64,000 nucleotides of DNA, from assembly GCA_949987705.1 (NCBI GenBank), contig OX465281.1, positions 194,481,112 to 194,545,111 on the forward strand. The letters are read 5' to 3'. Numbering within the stretch: the stretch's first letter is position 1; each line of letters begins with the position of its first letter. Position numbers and translations under genes: made by a program. The stretch is from Thereva unica. Its lineage: Eukaryota; Arthropoda; Insecta; Diptera; Therevidae. A model generated the notes under the pieces. The model ran no database searches. It was given only the letters and a program-made list of their open reading frames with translations, and was not told the DNA's origin. This document shows, piece by piece, positions 41,401-52,518 of the stretch.

Positions 41401-44235
41401 TAAGCATTTTTATTTCTTGAGAATCATGTCTGTACTTTTGTTGGGCGATTATTATGACACCTATTTTATTATGAATGCTGTTGATACATCGTAAAATGTG
41501 GGAAGTTAAACTTTGAATTTTCCCATTACCATGCCATTGGCTTTGGTTTCGTTACAATTTGTAATGTATCCGGTGTCACGGATTTTGTTATATCAGATTT
41601 TAATTCGATATACGTAACTCGCATGAGACTTATTCCGAATATGATTGCCTATGTGTCTGTTGTGCACGTAGCTCAAATCTTTTATAGGTAGCTTCAAATT
41701 TTTTATGTACCCGAAATTATGTTTTGGCGTTTTTTTCGTTTTTTCATTATACTTGTTTCTTATCCCGGACTATACAAACATATTTTTTTTATTAAAAGGC
41801 GTTGCAACGCACTCGGGTTTTTGCTAGCTATTAATAACGAGAATTCTTAAATATTGTTTCCCAGCCGTCACAGTATTGATTCAAATCCAAAACATTGACT
41901 CAAGTTTTTCTAGATGTCCATTGTTACGATTTTTATAATAATTTATTCTGATTATAAGTAAGCCTCTCACCTGTTCCAATAAGGATATCCAGGGAAAACT
42001 CCTTTCATTAATTAATGTAATCAAATTTATATTATGAGGTTACATCATAAAATATTTTATCGCAATAGAGTCAGGTTTTTGGTGAAATGCCAATTTCCCT
42101 TTTTAAAAAAACTGTGCTAATCTCTGCTTACACAAAAAATATGTAAACAAATCCCAGTCAACATTGCATTTGCAAAAATTTCCGTGTTTACACTTCCCCG
42201 GACACTATTCCACCCATTTTTCGTAATATCCTTATTAACTTAAGTAAACCTCATCCCTCGTCATTTGCATTTCGGGTCATGAAAAGTCTGAGCTCAATTT
42301 TAAATAACGAGAAAAGGTCTTTAAAAAATAAACAGAAAATCACTTGGCTCGGGGTTGGCCCTTCCACATGAATTCAGCAGCCGGCCCATTTCAATTTTGT
42401 CCAGCTTCTGAGGTATGACTTAACAGAAAAAACCTCAAAGAATTACCCTTAAAAAACGAGGAATCCCTTTCCCTTTTGCTGGATGGGATTGATGTGTACA
42501 CGATGACCGCTTTTTGTATGCATACCTCGGTCTAGTGCTAGGTGGACCAAAGGTATGCAAAGATGCCAAACGATAGTCATGGAAGCGAGTAATTAAATTT
42601 TCCCTTCTGTTTTAATGCCATATACGTGCATCGTGGGTGGTGTTCCGGATGAAGGGGTTAGTTTGGTCCTGTAAACACATGCACGTACATATATATGATA
42701 AAAAATGGTTTTCTGCCCATGGTTTTCAGGCCGAAATAATGTGACGATTTGCACATTTGCTTTGGAGACATGAATGGGGGGATTATTTCCCCAATGCTTA
42801 GTGAGCGAGAGAATTTGGCTTGTACATGAAGGAATCTTATTGCAAACGGACCCATTCAAGACTTAAAAAGGATCAAATTCTGTGATTCTGATTACTGAGA
42901 CAAAAGTGATTCAACTATCTCCAATTATGGCCTTTTCAGACAAAGTTAACAGATTGTAGAGAAAGTCTTTCTTGGCATTCTCATCGCTTGCCAGTAGTGT
43001 TCCAGAGATAAACAGTGTGTAAGAGCAACTTTTCAAACATGTACGTTATGCCAATTAGGGCCTTGTCTTGCAAGGAGTAAAGAATGGAATCGGCTTAAGA
43101 GCTTTGTCTTCTTGAAATTAGGTATTTACCCTTAGCAGTATTAAAGTTGGACGGAGTCTAATGTTTGGATTATACACTCCTGCTGGCACTGTTCTCCATT
43201 TACTTAGTCTTAACACATGATTTGTTATTTGAAGCTTATATGGCCTTTGTGCCCATGTATGCAAATATTCTAATCAAACAGGTTAACCCTTTTCTTGAAG
43301 TTGTGCATTAAAGTTGAAAACTTTCACTACATTGTAACATTTGAGAGATTTGGGTTGACGGCTGTGTGACTTTATTGCACAAGAATCAATTTATGCAAAA
43401 ACAAGGAAATTGCTTATGTTAAATGGCTTGTCCGTGTGTTTGGGGAATAAATTGTAGCCCTTTTTATTACACCTATGATTAAAATTTGTTTGTTTGAACT
43501 TGTTTGAAATTCAGATGATAGATAACGGGTTTCTGCATTGTTTTTTTAACTATTTAAAAGTGTGTAAAACCTCACAATATATTGTCCTAATGTGGAACCA
43601 GAATTTTATAAAAATAAACTTTATTTTTAGCATCGAATAGTTAAAACTGCCAATAATTTCAGTCGCAAAACGATTTGACACAACCCATATCTGCTTGAGT
43701 ATTCCAAGTGCAAAAAAAAATATCTTATGGTAAACATAGATACTACATTCGGTATCCCTGGACATCAGAGTCCGAAAAACGATTGTCTTGGTATATACAT
43801 TACAACTGTAAGCAAGCAAAACATTTAGGACAACAGACTTGGTTTGTCATCTAAGCATCCTTAATGATACAAAGCATAAACCAATGACTATTTGTTCTGA
43901 CATATTAGAGGCGGCGAAACTGGGCTTTGTTAAGCCACTTGAAAAGGATATCGGTAGCCGCAAAGAATCAGATCTCTAACTTCTGGACCTTCCGGTACTT
44001 CTGTTATGACGACGATTAACACCCCAATTTTTAAAACTTAACTAGACGTCAAAGGCTAGGTTATTCACCTGTAGATTTTCAAGTTTAGGAGGTGACCATA
44101 AGCCGAAGTTTTTATATCCAGAAACATTTTATATTGTAGAGCCAATCATTATCCATTCTTTGATTTACGATTACAGCTATTTTTTGTTGTTTAGCCCATT
44201 TGAAACTGGCTATCTTAGTTTATTAGACAGTAATA
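41401..44235. other. Gene-poor stretch, possibly unique DNA
   Basis: No TE protein, LTR or convincing gene was recognised in 2.8 kb. Overlapping minus-strand ORFs at 42593-42859 and 43550-43819 lack any motif. A small hairpin lies at 42519-42559. Confidence 0.45.
42519..42559. repeat. Short hairpin
   Basis: TGCATACCT and AGGTATGCA form a 9-bp stem, extended discontinuously by GGTC/GACC, around a loop with CTAGTGCTAGG. No function can be assigned. Confidence 0.6.
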
Positions 44236-44548
44236 CTCTGGCTTCACAGGCCGAACTGCGCGAATTCGACCAAATTGGTGTACAGAACCTTAATTTTTGT
44301 CCCATACATTTAACATATTGAACTTAAGAAAAATAAAGCCTGAGTTCGCCCAACAGAACAGGAAATTGGCATTGAACGTAAAAGCTGGCTCAAAAGAGAG
44401 TAATAACTGAAGTGATCGAACATCATTGTGAGCTTTTGCATTTGGATAATTCCTGGCGAAAAAATAACAGCAATTTTAAGCATTAACTGAACATGCCAGC
44501 CGGTGAATTGAATTGAACTTTATTGAATTGAGGCCGATGAAGCCGGGG
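44236..44548. mobile_element. TA-flanked MITE, family A copy 2, 313 bp
   Basis: The ends CTCTGGCTTCAC and ATGAAGCCGGGG lie between TA dinucleotides (44234-44235, 44549-44550). It aligns with 21254-21577 throughout but is more diverged at its left end. Confidence 0.8.
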
Positions 44549-44833
44549 TATGAAGGAACAAACAAAAAATGGAAATTAAAGGGGAGTTCTCATCACAAGG
44601 AGTTTTGTTCTCTTCATTTCGTTCATTTACCTCTTTTAAAAATTCTTGAAACAGAATTTAAAAGTGCAGCAACAGGGGTTCAATTTACATAATACATAGT
44701 ACGTAGCCATGGGAACAATTTTTCCTCTGCCTGTATGGTATTTTCAAAAGATGCTCCGAATCTCTCTTGGGAGACTTTTTTCCGAATATCCGAATCTCGA
44801 AGCCAAAAATATATCTGGAAACTTCCTGCACAA

Positions 44834-45160
44834 TTTTTTTTTTTTTTCAAAGTTTAAATTTTTTTAAATCTTTATTTGGTAAAGTAAGCACCTTAGCTTA
44901 TAAGTGGGGGAAATGGAAAGGGGAAAGGTTAAAGGAAAAAGAGAAAAGGAAAAGGAAGTGGATATACCTAGCTTAGTCTGGCCTCTTCGGTCAAAGTTTG
45001 CAAAAATCACTTTTTGGTCAAAAAATCACTTAAAAACTATTTTTTATGAAATTGTATTTCGCAAATAAATAATTTCATCTACTTAAGTATACCTAACCTA
45101 ACTATAAGTATACCTATAGTTTTTGAGTGATTTTTTGGACAAAAAGTTATTTTTGTATTA
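44834..45160. repeat. Poly-T run, LINE-like 3' end and an inverted repeat
   Basis: A 14-nt T-run at about 44834-44847 followed by non-coding sequence to about 44985 looks like the poly(A) end of a minus-strand LINE fragment. Next to it, CAAAAATCACTTTTTGGTCA (from 45009) and its diverged mirror (ending 45156) form arms of about 40 nt around a 75-nt spacer. Confidence 0.5.
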
Positions 45161-45419
45161 AGTTTTCGAAAAAATTACAAGAGGCCTTTTTGTAGACAAT
45201 AACGTTTCGTTTTGAAAGTTTGACTTTGAATATCTCAGGTCAACATTTTTGTAGTTGTAGAGCATTTCATTGTCCACTTTTTGTGCCCTTGCACGGGATA
45301 GAAACGGAGATACAAGCAAAACTCGTGAAAAACGCGATATCTGCGGCCATGTTTTAGCTTTCTCAAAAAAAAAGCTTATACAGAGGCTCTGTCCGTCTGT
45401 GACCTTCTTTCATCTCTGA

Positions 45420-46212
45420 AAGTACTCTTGCTACAGACTAACGTTTCAAGTTCGATTCTAACTTATTCTGGGTCATACAGACGCATGCCTTTTCTTGCCA
45501 GTATGAGGATCTATGAGGATCATCCCCACTATCACGCACGCCACATTATCGGACATGGTCTCCAAAGTCAAAAAATTAACAAGTCTTTCATCTTCATATG
45601 GTTAATGAGTGAAAGGCGATCAGCTATATGCACAAGTTCTTCAAACGACCATGTCAGGCTATCAGAGAGAGAATGCAACATTTTTATACGCGTTTGCACA
45701 CAATACCTTTCCCTCAAGGCAGTATTATTCATCTATAAACTTCAGCGCTTTGAACGTCCGTCCTACCTCCTCGAGTATCTTCATCGCGGTCGTACAACTA
45801 GGAAAATACTTTTTATCCCGCTCAGAGTCCATCACCTTGTTGGGCAAAGGTCCTTTTTTGTTCACTGTCTTCGCATGTGGAACAATTTGCCACACGCCAT
45901 TCAGAGTGCGAGGTCTATGAATGTGTTCAGGAAGCTTGTATCTAATTACCTTACAAGTCAATAATCTTCCATCAAATTAGTTTTAGTTTTTTCTCTTTAA
46001 CATTTCTTCCTTTCTTTTTTTCTTTTCTCTCTCTCTTTTTATCTTATGTAACGTATCTTAATATTAAGCCAATTTTTAGTTTAATTTTTGTTTTTTATTT
46101 TGATTTATATAAACTTTTATCCATTTTTTTGATGTACATACGTGATATAGCGTGTTAAGATTGTAATTATCTTTATGTACTAGTGAATTTTAATAAATAA
46201 TAATAATAATAA
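45420..46212 (+). pseudogene. CR1/Jockey-like LINE C-terminus and 3' UTR
   Basis: The frame 45428-45964 ends with the typical LINE tail: QYLSLKAVLFIYKL, SFFVHCLRMWNNLPHAIQSA and FRKLVSNYL. A T-rich 3' UTR follows with a TAA-repeat tail (AATAATAATAATAATAA, about 46195-46211), as seen in several LINE clades. RT and endonuclease are absent. The first 60 codons of the frame are not recognisable and may be fused or frameshifted. Confidence 0.75.
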
Positions 46213-47091
46213 CTAAACAGCGGGATGATGGGGATAAACTAGGGATGTATTGGTACATATTTGCTCGTTTGCTTTGATTTATGAAAGAAAACAGCTGATT
46301 CAATTGTCTTTCCTTTTATGTTCTGCATATGTACTTTATTGTACAGAGAACCTGGCTTTGTCTCGCCAAGCTCACGAAGTATGCATTAAGTTTTGCTCAG
46401 CAGTGATGTTGATATATGCACGCACACAATTAACGGGGGGAAATTTTGTATGAAGATGAAAGACTTTTTATTACTAGACTTTGATGGTCTCTTGCGCTGG
46501 GTTTGATTTGTAGGCCACCCTTCATTTTCTGCTGTTAGCAGTCCTGTTCACCTCTGTTGCCCACATTGGTTCTGCGTGTAGTAAGAGGGAACTAACCAAT
46601 CTCCCCATCAGGAGGCAACGAAAGTGATGCACAAAGAGCGGACGTTTTACCCGCTATGCCCTCCAAGAGGTTTCCCTGGGCTCTTAAACTCTATCGGTTA
46701 TAATAATAGTGGTCACAAGGAAAAACCGCTTAAGTTAAAAAAATCATTTTTACAGGGGAACGTTTTAAAAGTTTAATTTGTAAAAAAATTGGTTACATAT
46801 GTATATAGGGTGGCTGTTTTGTTGAAATAATAAGAAAATATATTCTAAAAATAACTGTATGTTTGAAAAATAGGTTGGAGCCGTTATTTGTTAATATTAC
46901 TATAAAAACTAAGCCGTTTTTAAAAATTACAATAGTTTGTGTATGAGGCAACTATCTTGAATAAGCGATTATTCCAAAACATGTTAAATTGAAATTCAAA
47001 TGATACATTTACTTAAGCTTTTATTCCATACAAGACAGGGAGTTATTTTTTTTCTTATATTTGGTAATACTGATTATAAACTGTATATAAT
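46213..47091. other. No gene seen; carries a 27-nt motif shared with 59687-59713
   Basis: No coding signal. GTGGTCACAAGGAAAAACCG and seven more bases (46709-46735) recur as an exact reverse complement at 59687-59713, so both sites probably carry ends of one repeat family. Sequence at 46440-46490 is inverted with respect to 45545-45590. Confidence 0.5.
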
Positions 47092-48886
47092 TGTAATAGC
47101 ATAATGGCGCGATATAAATAGTGGGCGCCACTTATGCGAGGTGTTACCCCCTTAGCCACAAGCCCGGAAGAGCATGGCCAAGGAGCCAACACCATACATA
47201 AGAATGAAAAAAGAAAATCCGGAACTCCTACGCCGGCCACACGGAGTTATCTAGCTCGCCGGAGGGGTCGTGGGGTGTGTGGCCGGGGCTTACCGCGGTT
47301 GGTTCACCACTTACCTGTATCGGTGCCACTTTGACTTCCTCCCATCATTCTTCGATCGTCGCCTGAGCCGCGTCAAACCCTGAAAAGAAATGATCCCCCC
47401 TCAACCATTCCACCAAAAAAATTTACCACAGGGACATTCTCATGATTATACTCATTTAATCAATATGTACAACTCAACATAAACATTACATTGAAAGCTT
47501 AACACAACGGATTAGTTGCCCATGTCACATAATAACCGTGAACGTATACAATTCCAAAAAAAACATACTAGTTACGTACTTGGAGGGAACATGAATATGA
47601 CTGTTAACAATAAAGTGCGCAGTATTGGCCAAGACTCCTCACTTTGTACAAATGATAGATACAATCAACAGAAGAGGAAAACAAAATTTCCTGAACCAAC
47701 AAAGAACAAAATGTAATTATTACCGACAAGGAGCAACACAAATTCACAACTAAGTATAAAGAATATTATCAAGTTAATACTAAATACTATTAATATTAAA
47801 ATTGTTATTTTAGTAATAAATTTTTTCTGGTTGTTTTAAATTAAAGCAAAAAAAAAGAAAATTTTGTAGTTATTTTATTTTGTGTAATATTTTTCTAAGT
47901 GTTTTTTTTTTCTCTCTGATCCCCCTGGGGTGGATAAACTGTAGGTATGGCTTAATTACCTGAATATCGAACGGGATATCATTTGTTAGTAAGGGACTAT
48001 ACCGTTCCTCCTTTATGATAATGTCATATTCGAGTAACGTTGAATAATCCTCGGTCTGGTCTAACCGACTTCTTCTTGGTTGAATTTGCGGTTAAATAAT
48101 CACCTGGGAGATCGGAACCACTAACAAAACAATCAAAAGTGATTACTCGATTCGAGCTGGATATATGTATGGTCCCTGAATGTTCAAATAACGCATACTA
48201 ATAGCACACCCCAGTTAAAATTAAAAGAACAGATGTAAACGTCTTTTCAACAATAGTTATACCCACAAGCAAAGTTTTTTTTATTATTATTATTACCAAA
48301 CCTTGGTAAGTATCTTCTCCCAATTGAACATCCACTATAACGGGAATTTCTTCTAAAAATTCTGATCCACCAAGTACATTCCTTAGGGTGAACTCGATAG
48401 CTCCCACGGCTCAACTCTCTTAACCTCTTTCTTTTTCCTCTAACGCTGTCCAATCGAAATCAATTCCAGTGTTATTGTTTTTCACATTTGCACCTCCTTG
48501 ATTTTTTTTTTCTCCATAAGCTCATAATACACTAGTTCCCAGAACGAAATGGCTTCTCTATAGAATCCGCTAAAGACTTCACGTTTTTTTGCACACTTCT
48601 CAATTGACATCAAATAAACTATCTCACCAACAAACTATTATTCAGCTACCAAAAAAAACTGGACAATTCCATGCAAAATTATCTAAATTCCCTTCTACCA
48701 AAACTGAATCGGCTCATTGACTCAATTTTTTTTCCTGACTAACTCAATTATTTTTTCTTCTCGCCTACCTCTTTTTCAATTTTTCCTTTTCTTCAAAAGT
48801 GATTTACAATAAATTTCCCATTGCCTACAAGGTGATTTCCCAACTAAATTTCCCCACCCAAATAACTAATAATTCCGACCGTTACA
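47092..48886 (-). repeat. LTR (3' in the minus orientation), 1795 bp
   Basis: It differs from the other LTR by about five substitutions noticed by eye (for example around 47204, 47886, 48214 and 48377-48380) and small T-run indels. Each LTR holds a minus-strand frame of 69 codons (48198-48407 and 53625-53834) with no known domain, and a TATA-like GATATAAATAG near 47110 on the plus strand. Confidence 0.9.
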
Positions 48887-48962
48887 TACCCTCGGGTCCA
48901 CGAGGCCGACTCGCGAGGCAGTGAGGAGCCGAAAAAAACGGTCGCCGTAGGTCTAATATCTT

Positions 48963-49032
48963 TGGCGCCAATGTGGGACTCGACTCACGACCTGAGAATA
49001 GGAGTCTCATGTTCTAGTGAGCTAGCCGGGCA
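48963..49032 (-). pseudogene. tRNA-Lys-like sequence with encoded CCA
   Basis: Read on the minus strand, 70 nt align with an animal tRNA-Lys from acceptor to CCA: GCCCGGCTAGCTCA, an anticodon stem TGAGA/TCTCA, and TCGAGTCCCACATTGGCGCCA-like 3' end. It lacks about 4 nt in the D-loop and single nucleotides in the variable region, T-loop and acceptor. The anticodon-loop position reads CCT rather than CTT. CCA is not encoded in eukaryotic tRNA genes, so this looks like a copy of a mature tRNA, perhaps over-copied primer. It is not expected to be functional. Confidence 0.7.
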
Positions 49033-49379
49033 TACGTGAACTAGTTGGTAATATACGAACCGAGTGAAAAGCTAACTATAATTTAGGTTCATGCTTGCAA
49101 CCGTAAGTTGCGATGGCCAGTCTGAAAAATCTCCCGGAGGAATATCTGAAGGTACAAATATCAGGCGGAAGACAATACCACATTGTCCCCCTACTGACAT
49201 CTATACGTCTCCAAACATTCTCACACAAACCCCGGGTGCTTTCGATCCATCGGCACAACCTCCAGCAATGCCATATTGCCTTCGAATCATCCCGGTGAAC
49301 CGACAGACACCCAGTTCGCCGAGAGACCTTCTCCAGACTGACCGAAAATAAAAAAAATGACGATGGAACCTTGAGGAAA

Positions 49380-50273
49380 TCAACGCCGTATGTCTTTATG
49401 CGGTAAAATGAGTATAGGAATACGAAGCGATTGCAGCTACTCCAAGTGGTCGGCATCTTGGTTCCAAAACAAGACCTAGAGGGATAAAAAATTTTGATGC
49501 CCCCATTGCTCGTGGGATTGCGGAGTAGAAATACCATAGTAACGGTGAAACACCCCATTTTGAGTTCTTATTCAAAATCGTATTATACCATAAAACTTGT
49601 CATTCAGGCCCTAATGATCTTCCCAAAAAAATGTATCAACAATTACCGTAGTTGTTAAAATTGTGATACCTGCTGGTACTCCTACCTTTAATAGATTATC
49701 CACTGAGATTTTTCTGGTATAAAGATCGTTAAGTACCAATATTCCTAGAAGAATCGCTAATTCCGATCTGAATATTATTATTGCAGTTCCAGCTAACCAT
49801 ACAAAGAGATTATGCTTCTCCTGTAGCCAAAAACTAACTGCATCAAGTACGACTGGAAGCGCCATGACATTTGATAAAGGACGACTCATGTAGAACATAA
49901 AGTGGAATTGTGATATCGTTACTAACATACCATATCGATATAGTAAGGCCGATTTCTATTACTTTTCTTAAATTTTCCATGCTGCGACTACAATTCCGGC
50001 TAGCATTAGTCTAACTACCTATTGACTCCAAAATTTTGAATTCCCAAATTCTGGAAGAAGATAACAGCTGGTGACGGTAATATTGATACAAATAAAAGGC
50101 CCAATAAAAGTTCGTGGCACTACACCAGGAAATTCATGATGATCATACTGAGTGAAATTGTGCCGTAGATAGAGTATATCATGCATTGCTTGTATATTAA
50201 AGCTCTCTTCCACATTTGGGAAGGGTGCCTAGAATAGATGAGCCAGAGCTACCAAGAACAGTATGAGCCCCAT
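49380..50273 (-). pseudogene. ALG12: ALG12 mannosyltransferase retrocopy, decayed
   Basis: ALG12 is the ER membrane dolichyl-P-Man:Man7GlcNAc2-PP-dolichol alpha-1,6-mannosyltransferase of the N-glycan pathway. From the ATG at 50271-50273 the minus strand reads [83 protein letters not shown], and further down [15 protein letters not shown] and [14 protein letters not shown]. These follow the GT22 family order over about 290 residues, after which homology stops near LPHK. There are stops (one 15 codons in) and at least three frameshifts, but no intron, so it is a processed copy. It lies inside the LTR element in the same orientation as the PAIP1-like frame. Confidence 0.9.
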
Positions 50274-50325
50274 TACCGAATATCAGTCACGCAAACACTT
50301 TCAATAATTTCGTATTACGGATCCG

Positions 50326-50454
50326 TTAAATATATTTAAATTGCGGGAAATACGAGAAAATCAGGAATCCAGAGGAAACAAACATCAAGATGAAGAAAAG
50401 TTGGCGGCTGCTGCGGCAAGCTCTAGAGGGCTTAGTGTTAAATACGTCATCCAT
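50326..50454 (-). other. Short ORF with one hydrophobic helix
   Basis: 42 codons starting MDDVFNTKPSRACRSSRQ and followed by a hydrophobic stretch (LFFILMFVSSGFLIF). The pattern resembles the N-terminus of a type II membrane protein such as a Golgi glycosyltransferase, but it ends at a stop and I cannot name a parent. It sits just upstream of the ALG12 copy and could be a third captured fragment. Confidence 0.35.
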
Positions 50455-50851
50455 AGCTGGATACTATCCACTTTATTTGTGTACAATTTTTGCTTCGCAA
50501 GTTCCGAGTTGAGATGGAAATAAATTTTCCGGCTTTAAAAATAACCTTACAAACCAATAAAAAAATTTCTCGACGACCACTGACAATTTAAGCAGAGTTC
50601 CGCACAACTGATTTTGACTGATAAATATTGTAAAAGAATTTGGTTATGTTTAGACCACTAAAATCCTGATGATAAAATCGTTAATACTACACATTCGTTG
50701 CATTTTAATTTGTAAAATAATATTTCCTTATTAAACTTTACCAAATAACCGTCTTAAAACAACATATATGTGTAGATCTGTTATATTTAATTTTTCTCTA
50801 AATTAACGTATTAAAAATGATGGCGCCAACAAAACGATAATGAAAAATGCA

Positions 50852-51424
50852 TTAGTTGACTTCTTTGCCGGGCGCCTTAACTGATCGTCGAAGGGTATGG
50901 GTACTTACGGCCGACAAGAACAACTCGACCCCTCGTAACCTACGACCATTCAGTCCGTCCTGCCTAAGTAGCCTCTGCAGCTCGGCCAACAGTAATCTAA
51001 ATAGACTTCTAAAGGCACTACCCTTTTCGGGATTCAATGAATCCAGCAGCCCATATAATTTTGCTCCCGTAACGCACAACGCCGGTTCCGCCACGCAACG
51101 ATGGAAGATACCCTCCATTGCCTGACTTAACACCCAGGGATTATTCTTAAAATCGAAAAATATAGTTAAGATTCTCGACGCAATGGTATCGAACGATCCC
51201 GGAATATCTGTTAACCTATTCATCACCTCGAAAAGGTAACTCAATGCTGTGACCTCGTCCAGTGGGTGTGACATGACAACCCGTTTAGCCTTAGGAACGA
51301 ATTCCTTCGCAAACGGAGATAGAGTCGAACGACAATGTGGCCTACGCAGCTTCTTGTGCGCGAGGGGCAGGCCATAATACGTGCGTCCGCAAGTATCAAC
51401 CATGACTACCGAGGACAGTAGCAA
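50852..51424 (-). CDS. PAIP1-like protein: PAM2 motif plus MIF4G domain
   Basis: The frame is open across 190 codons; the likely start is the ATG at 51401-51403 (MVDTCGRTYYG), although the frame stays open upstream. STLSPFAKEFVPKAK is a good PAM2 motif (L..xA.EF.P), which binds the MLLE domain of poly(A)-binding protein. The next 130 residues (YLFEVMNRLTDIPGSFDTIA, AMEGIFHRCVAEPALCVTGA, FRSLFRLLLAELQR) match a MIF4G middle domain. PAM2 followed by MIF4G is the layout of PAIP1, a cytoplasmic translation regulator bridging PABP and eIF4A. Animal PAIP1 is longer (over 400 residues), so this is a partial or diverged copy. It has no introns or stops and lies between the LTRs of a retroelement, hence a captured cDNA. 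Whether it is expressed is unknown. Confidence 0.8.
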   Translation of the reverse strand: MLLSSVVMVDTCGRTYYGLPLAHKKLRRPHCRSTLSPFAKEFVPKAKRVVMSHPLDEVTALSYLFEVMNRLTDIPGSFDTIASRILTIFFDFKNNPWVLSQAMEGIFHRCVAEPALCVTGAKLYGLLDSLNPEKGSAFRSLFRLLLAELQRLLRQDGLNGRRLRGVELFLSAVSTHTLRRSVKAPGKEVN

Positions 51425-51627
51425 CCACCACGCCCCGAAGAATCGAAGAGGAAAAAAATTTTTTGTGAAAATAGATTAAAATAAGTGCTGATAAAAGTGT
51501 AAGATTGCACAAAGAAACAAAATCAACAACGATTAGAGTGTAGCGAAAAACAATAAAAGTGTATTAGTGTATGTATATTTTAGTGTAGATAAGTGTGTAA
51601 ACGCTTTGATTCAATACTGATTTAGGA

Positions 51628-52143
51628 ATGGTTGAGGCAGACGACAATTCCCCTCAGGGCTCCCGCATGTCGAGGTCCTCGATGCCAGTTGGTGAAAACT
51701 ATGAAGCATAGTCATTACCAAGTGTCATCCAGGTCGCCGACCCAGCTTCAGGTCCGCACCGAAAGAAGGACGGAAACAAAACTCAAAATCGCACAGTCAC
51801 GAAAGGGAAACTTCTTCAAAAATAAAAAAATTTGGGGAATCCGCTGTTCAATCACAACTGAGCTACCTTTCGGAAAATCAATCAGTTGGGATGAACCAGA
51901 CGGAAAAAACTCAGGACGTAAACAAAAAATTAGAATTTAAAAAGCTGAATGGACCTTCCGAAGGAACAAGGGGCGCAGTGGCAGGCGTTAACACGCCTGT
52001 TACCAAAGACGGTTAAGCCCTTGTCCCAACTTCAACTTCCACCAGGAAAATTAAAAGATGATCCTGTTCAAGGACCGACGCAGTGGCAGGCGGTATCACG
52101 CCTGATACCAGAGTCGCCGACCCTAGAAACAGGACAGGGATGA
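51628..52143 (+). other. Leader region with broken plus-strand frames
   Basis: On the plus strand an ATG at 51628 opens 27 codons (MVEADDNSPQGSRMSRSSMP), and further open stretches follow at 51632-51940 and 51949-52143 separated by stops. None is recognised. In the minus orientation this is the element leader between primer site and PAIP1-like frame. It includes two similar hairpins at 51976-52004 and 52081-52109. Confidence 0.35.
51976..52109. repeat. Two covarying hairpins, about 105 nt apart
   Basis: GCAGTGGCAGGCG, loop, CGCCTG occurs twice. In both, CAGGCG pairs with CGCCTG (loops TTAACA and GTATCA). Alternatively the loop bases pair outward: TAACA/TGTTA in the first and GGTATCA/TGATACC in the second. 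The stem sequences differ but complementarity is kept, as expected for selected RNA structure. Confidence 0.65.
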
Positions 52144-52501
52144 ACCACTACTACACCTGCACGCATAGCCAAGCGACCCCCGCTTGTTAGCAAGCCGTGC
52201 AGGTCAGCATGGTTCGAAGCTACTCCAAAACGAAGAAGTTACCGCAGAAGAGAACGGACAGGCCTAAAAGCGAAGACAAATAAAAATTCACATATAATTT
52301 GGACAAGCTGAAAAAAATTCGAAAAACAGACAAGGGCTAAGGCCTCGCGGTACTACCTTAGCCCACAGCGAGCGCTTGGTAAGTGTGGTGAACCATAAAC
52401 AAAAAAATCAAATGTTTGTCCGTGAAGGCACAAGTGGTACTAAACCAAAAAAAATTTAAACTTCAAGGTCCGTGTAGGACAGTCAACGGGCTTTAAAAGC
52501 T

Positions 52502-52514
52502 ACGTTGGGCGCCA
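52502..52514 (-). other. Primer binding site, tRNA-Lys type
   Basis: Minus-strand TGGCGCCCAACGT (13 nt) matches the 3' end of tRNA-Lys plus CCA, 4 nt inside the LTR. The complementarity is shorter than the usual 18 nt. Confidence 0.65.
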
Positions 52515-52518
52515 TTTA

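Noticed and set aside
42593..42859. Overlapping minus-strand ORFs
   Set aside because: No motif or splice context, and two frames are open at once, so chance is likely.
49091..49351. Plus-strand ORFs opposite the ALG12 copy
   Set aside because: Antisense shadows with no recognisable domain.
49076..49558. 160-codon minus-strand ORF as a separate gene
   Set aside because: Its first part is ALG12 read in shifted frames; the rest has no motif, so it is an accidental frame.
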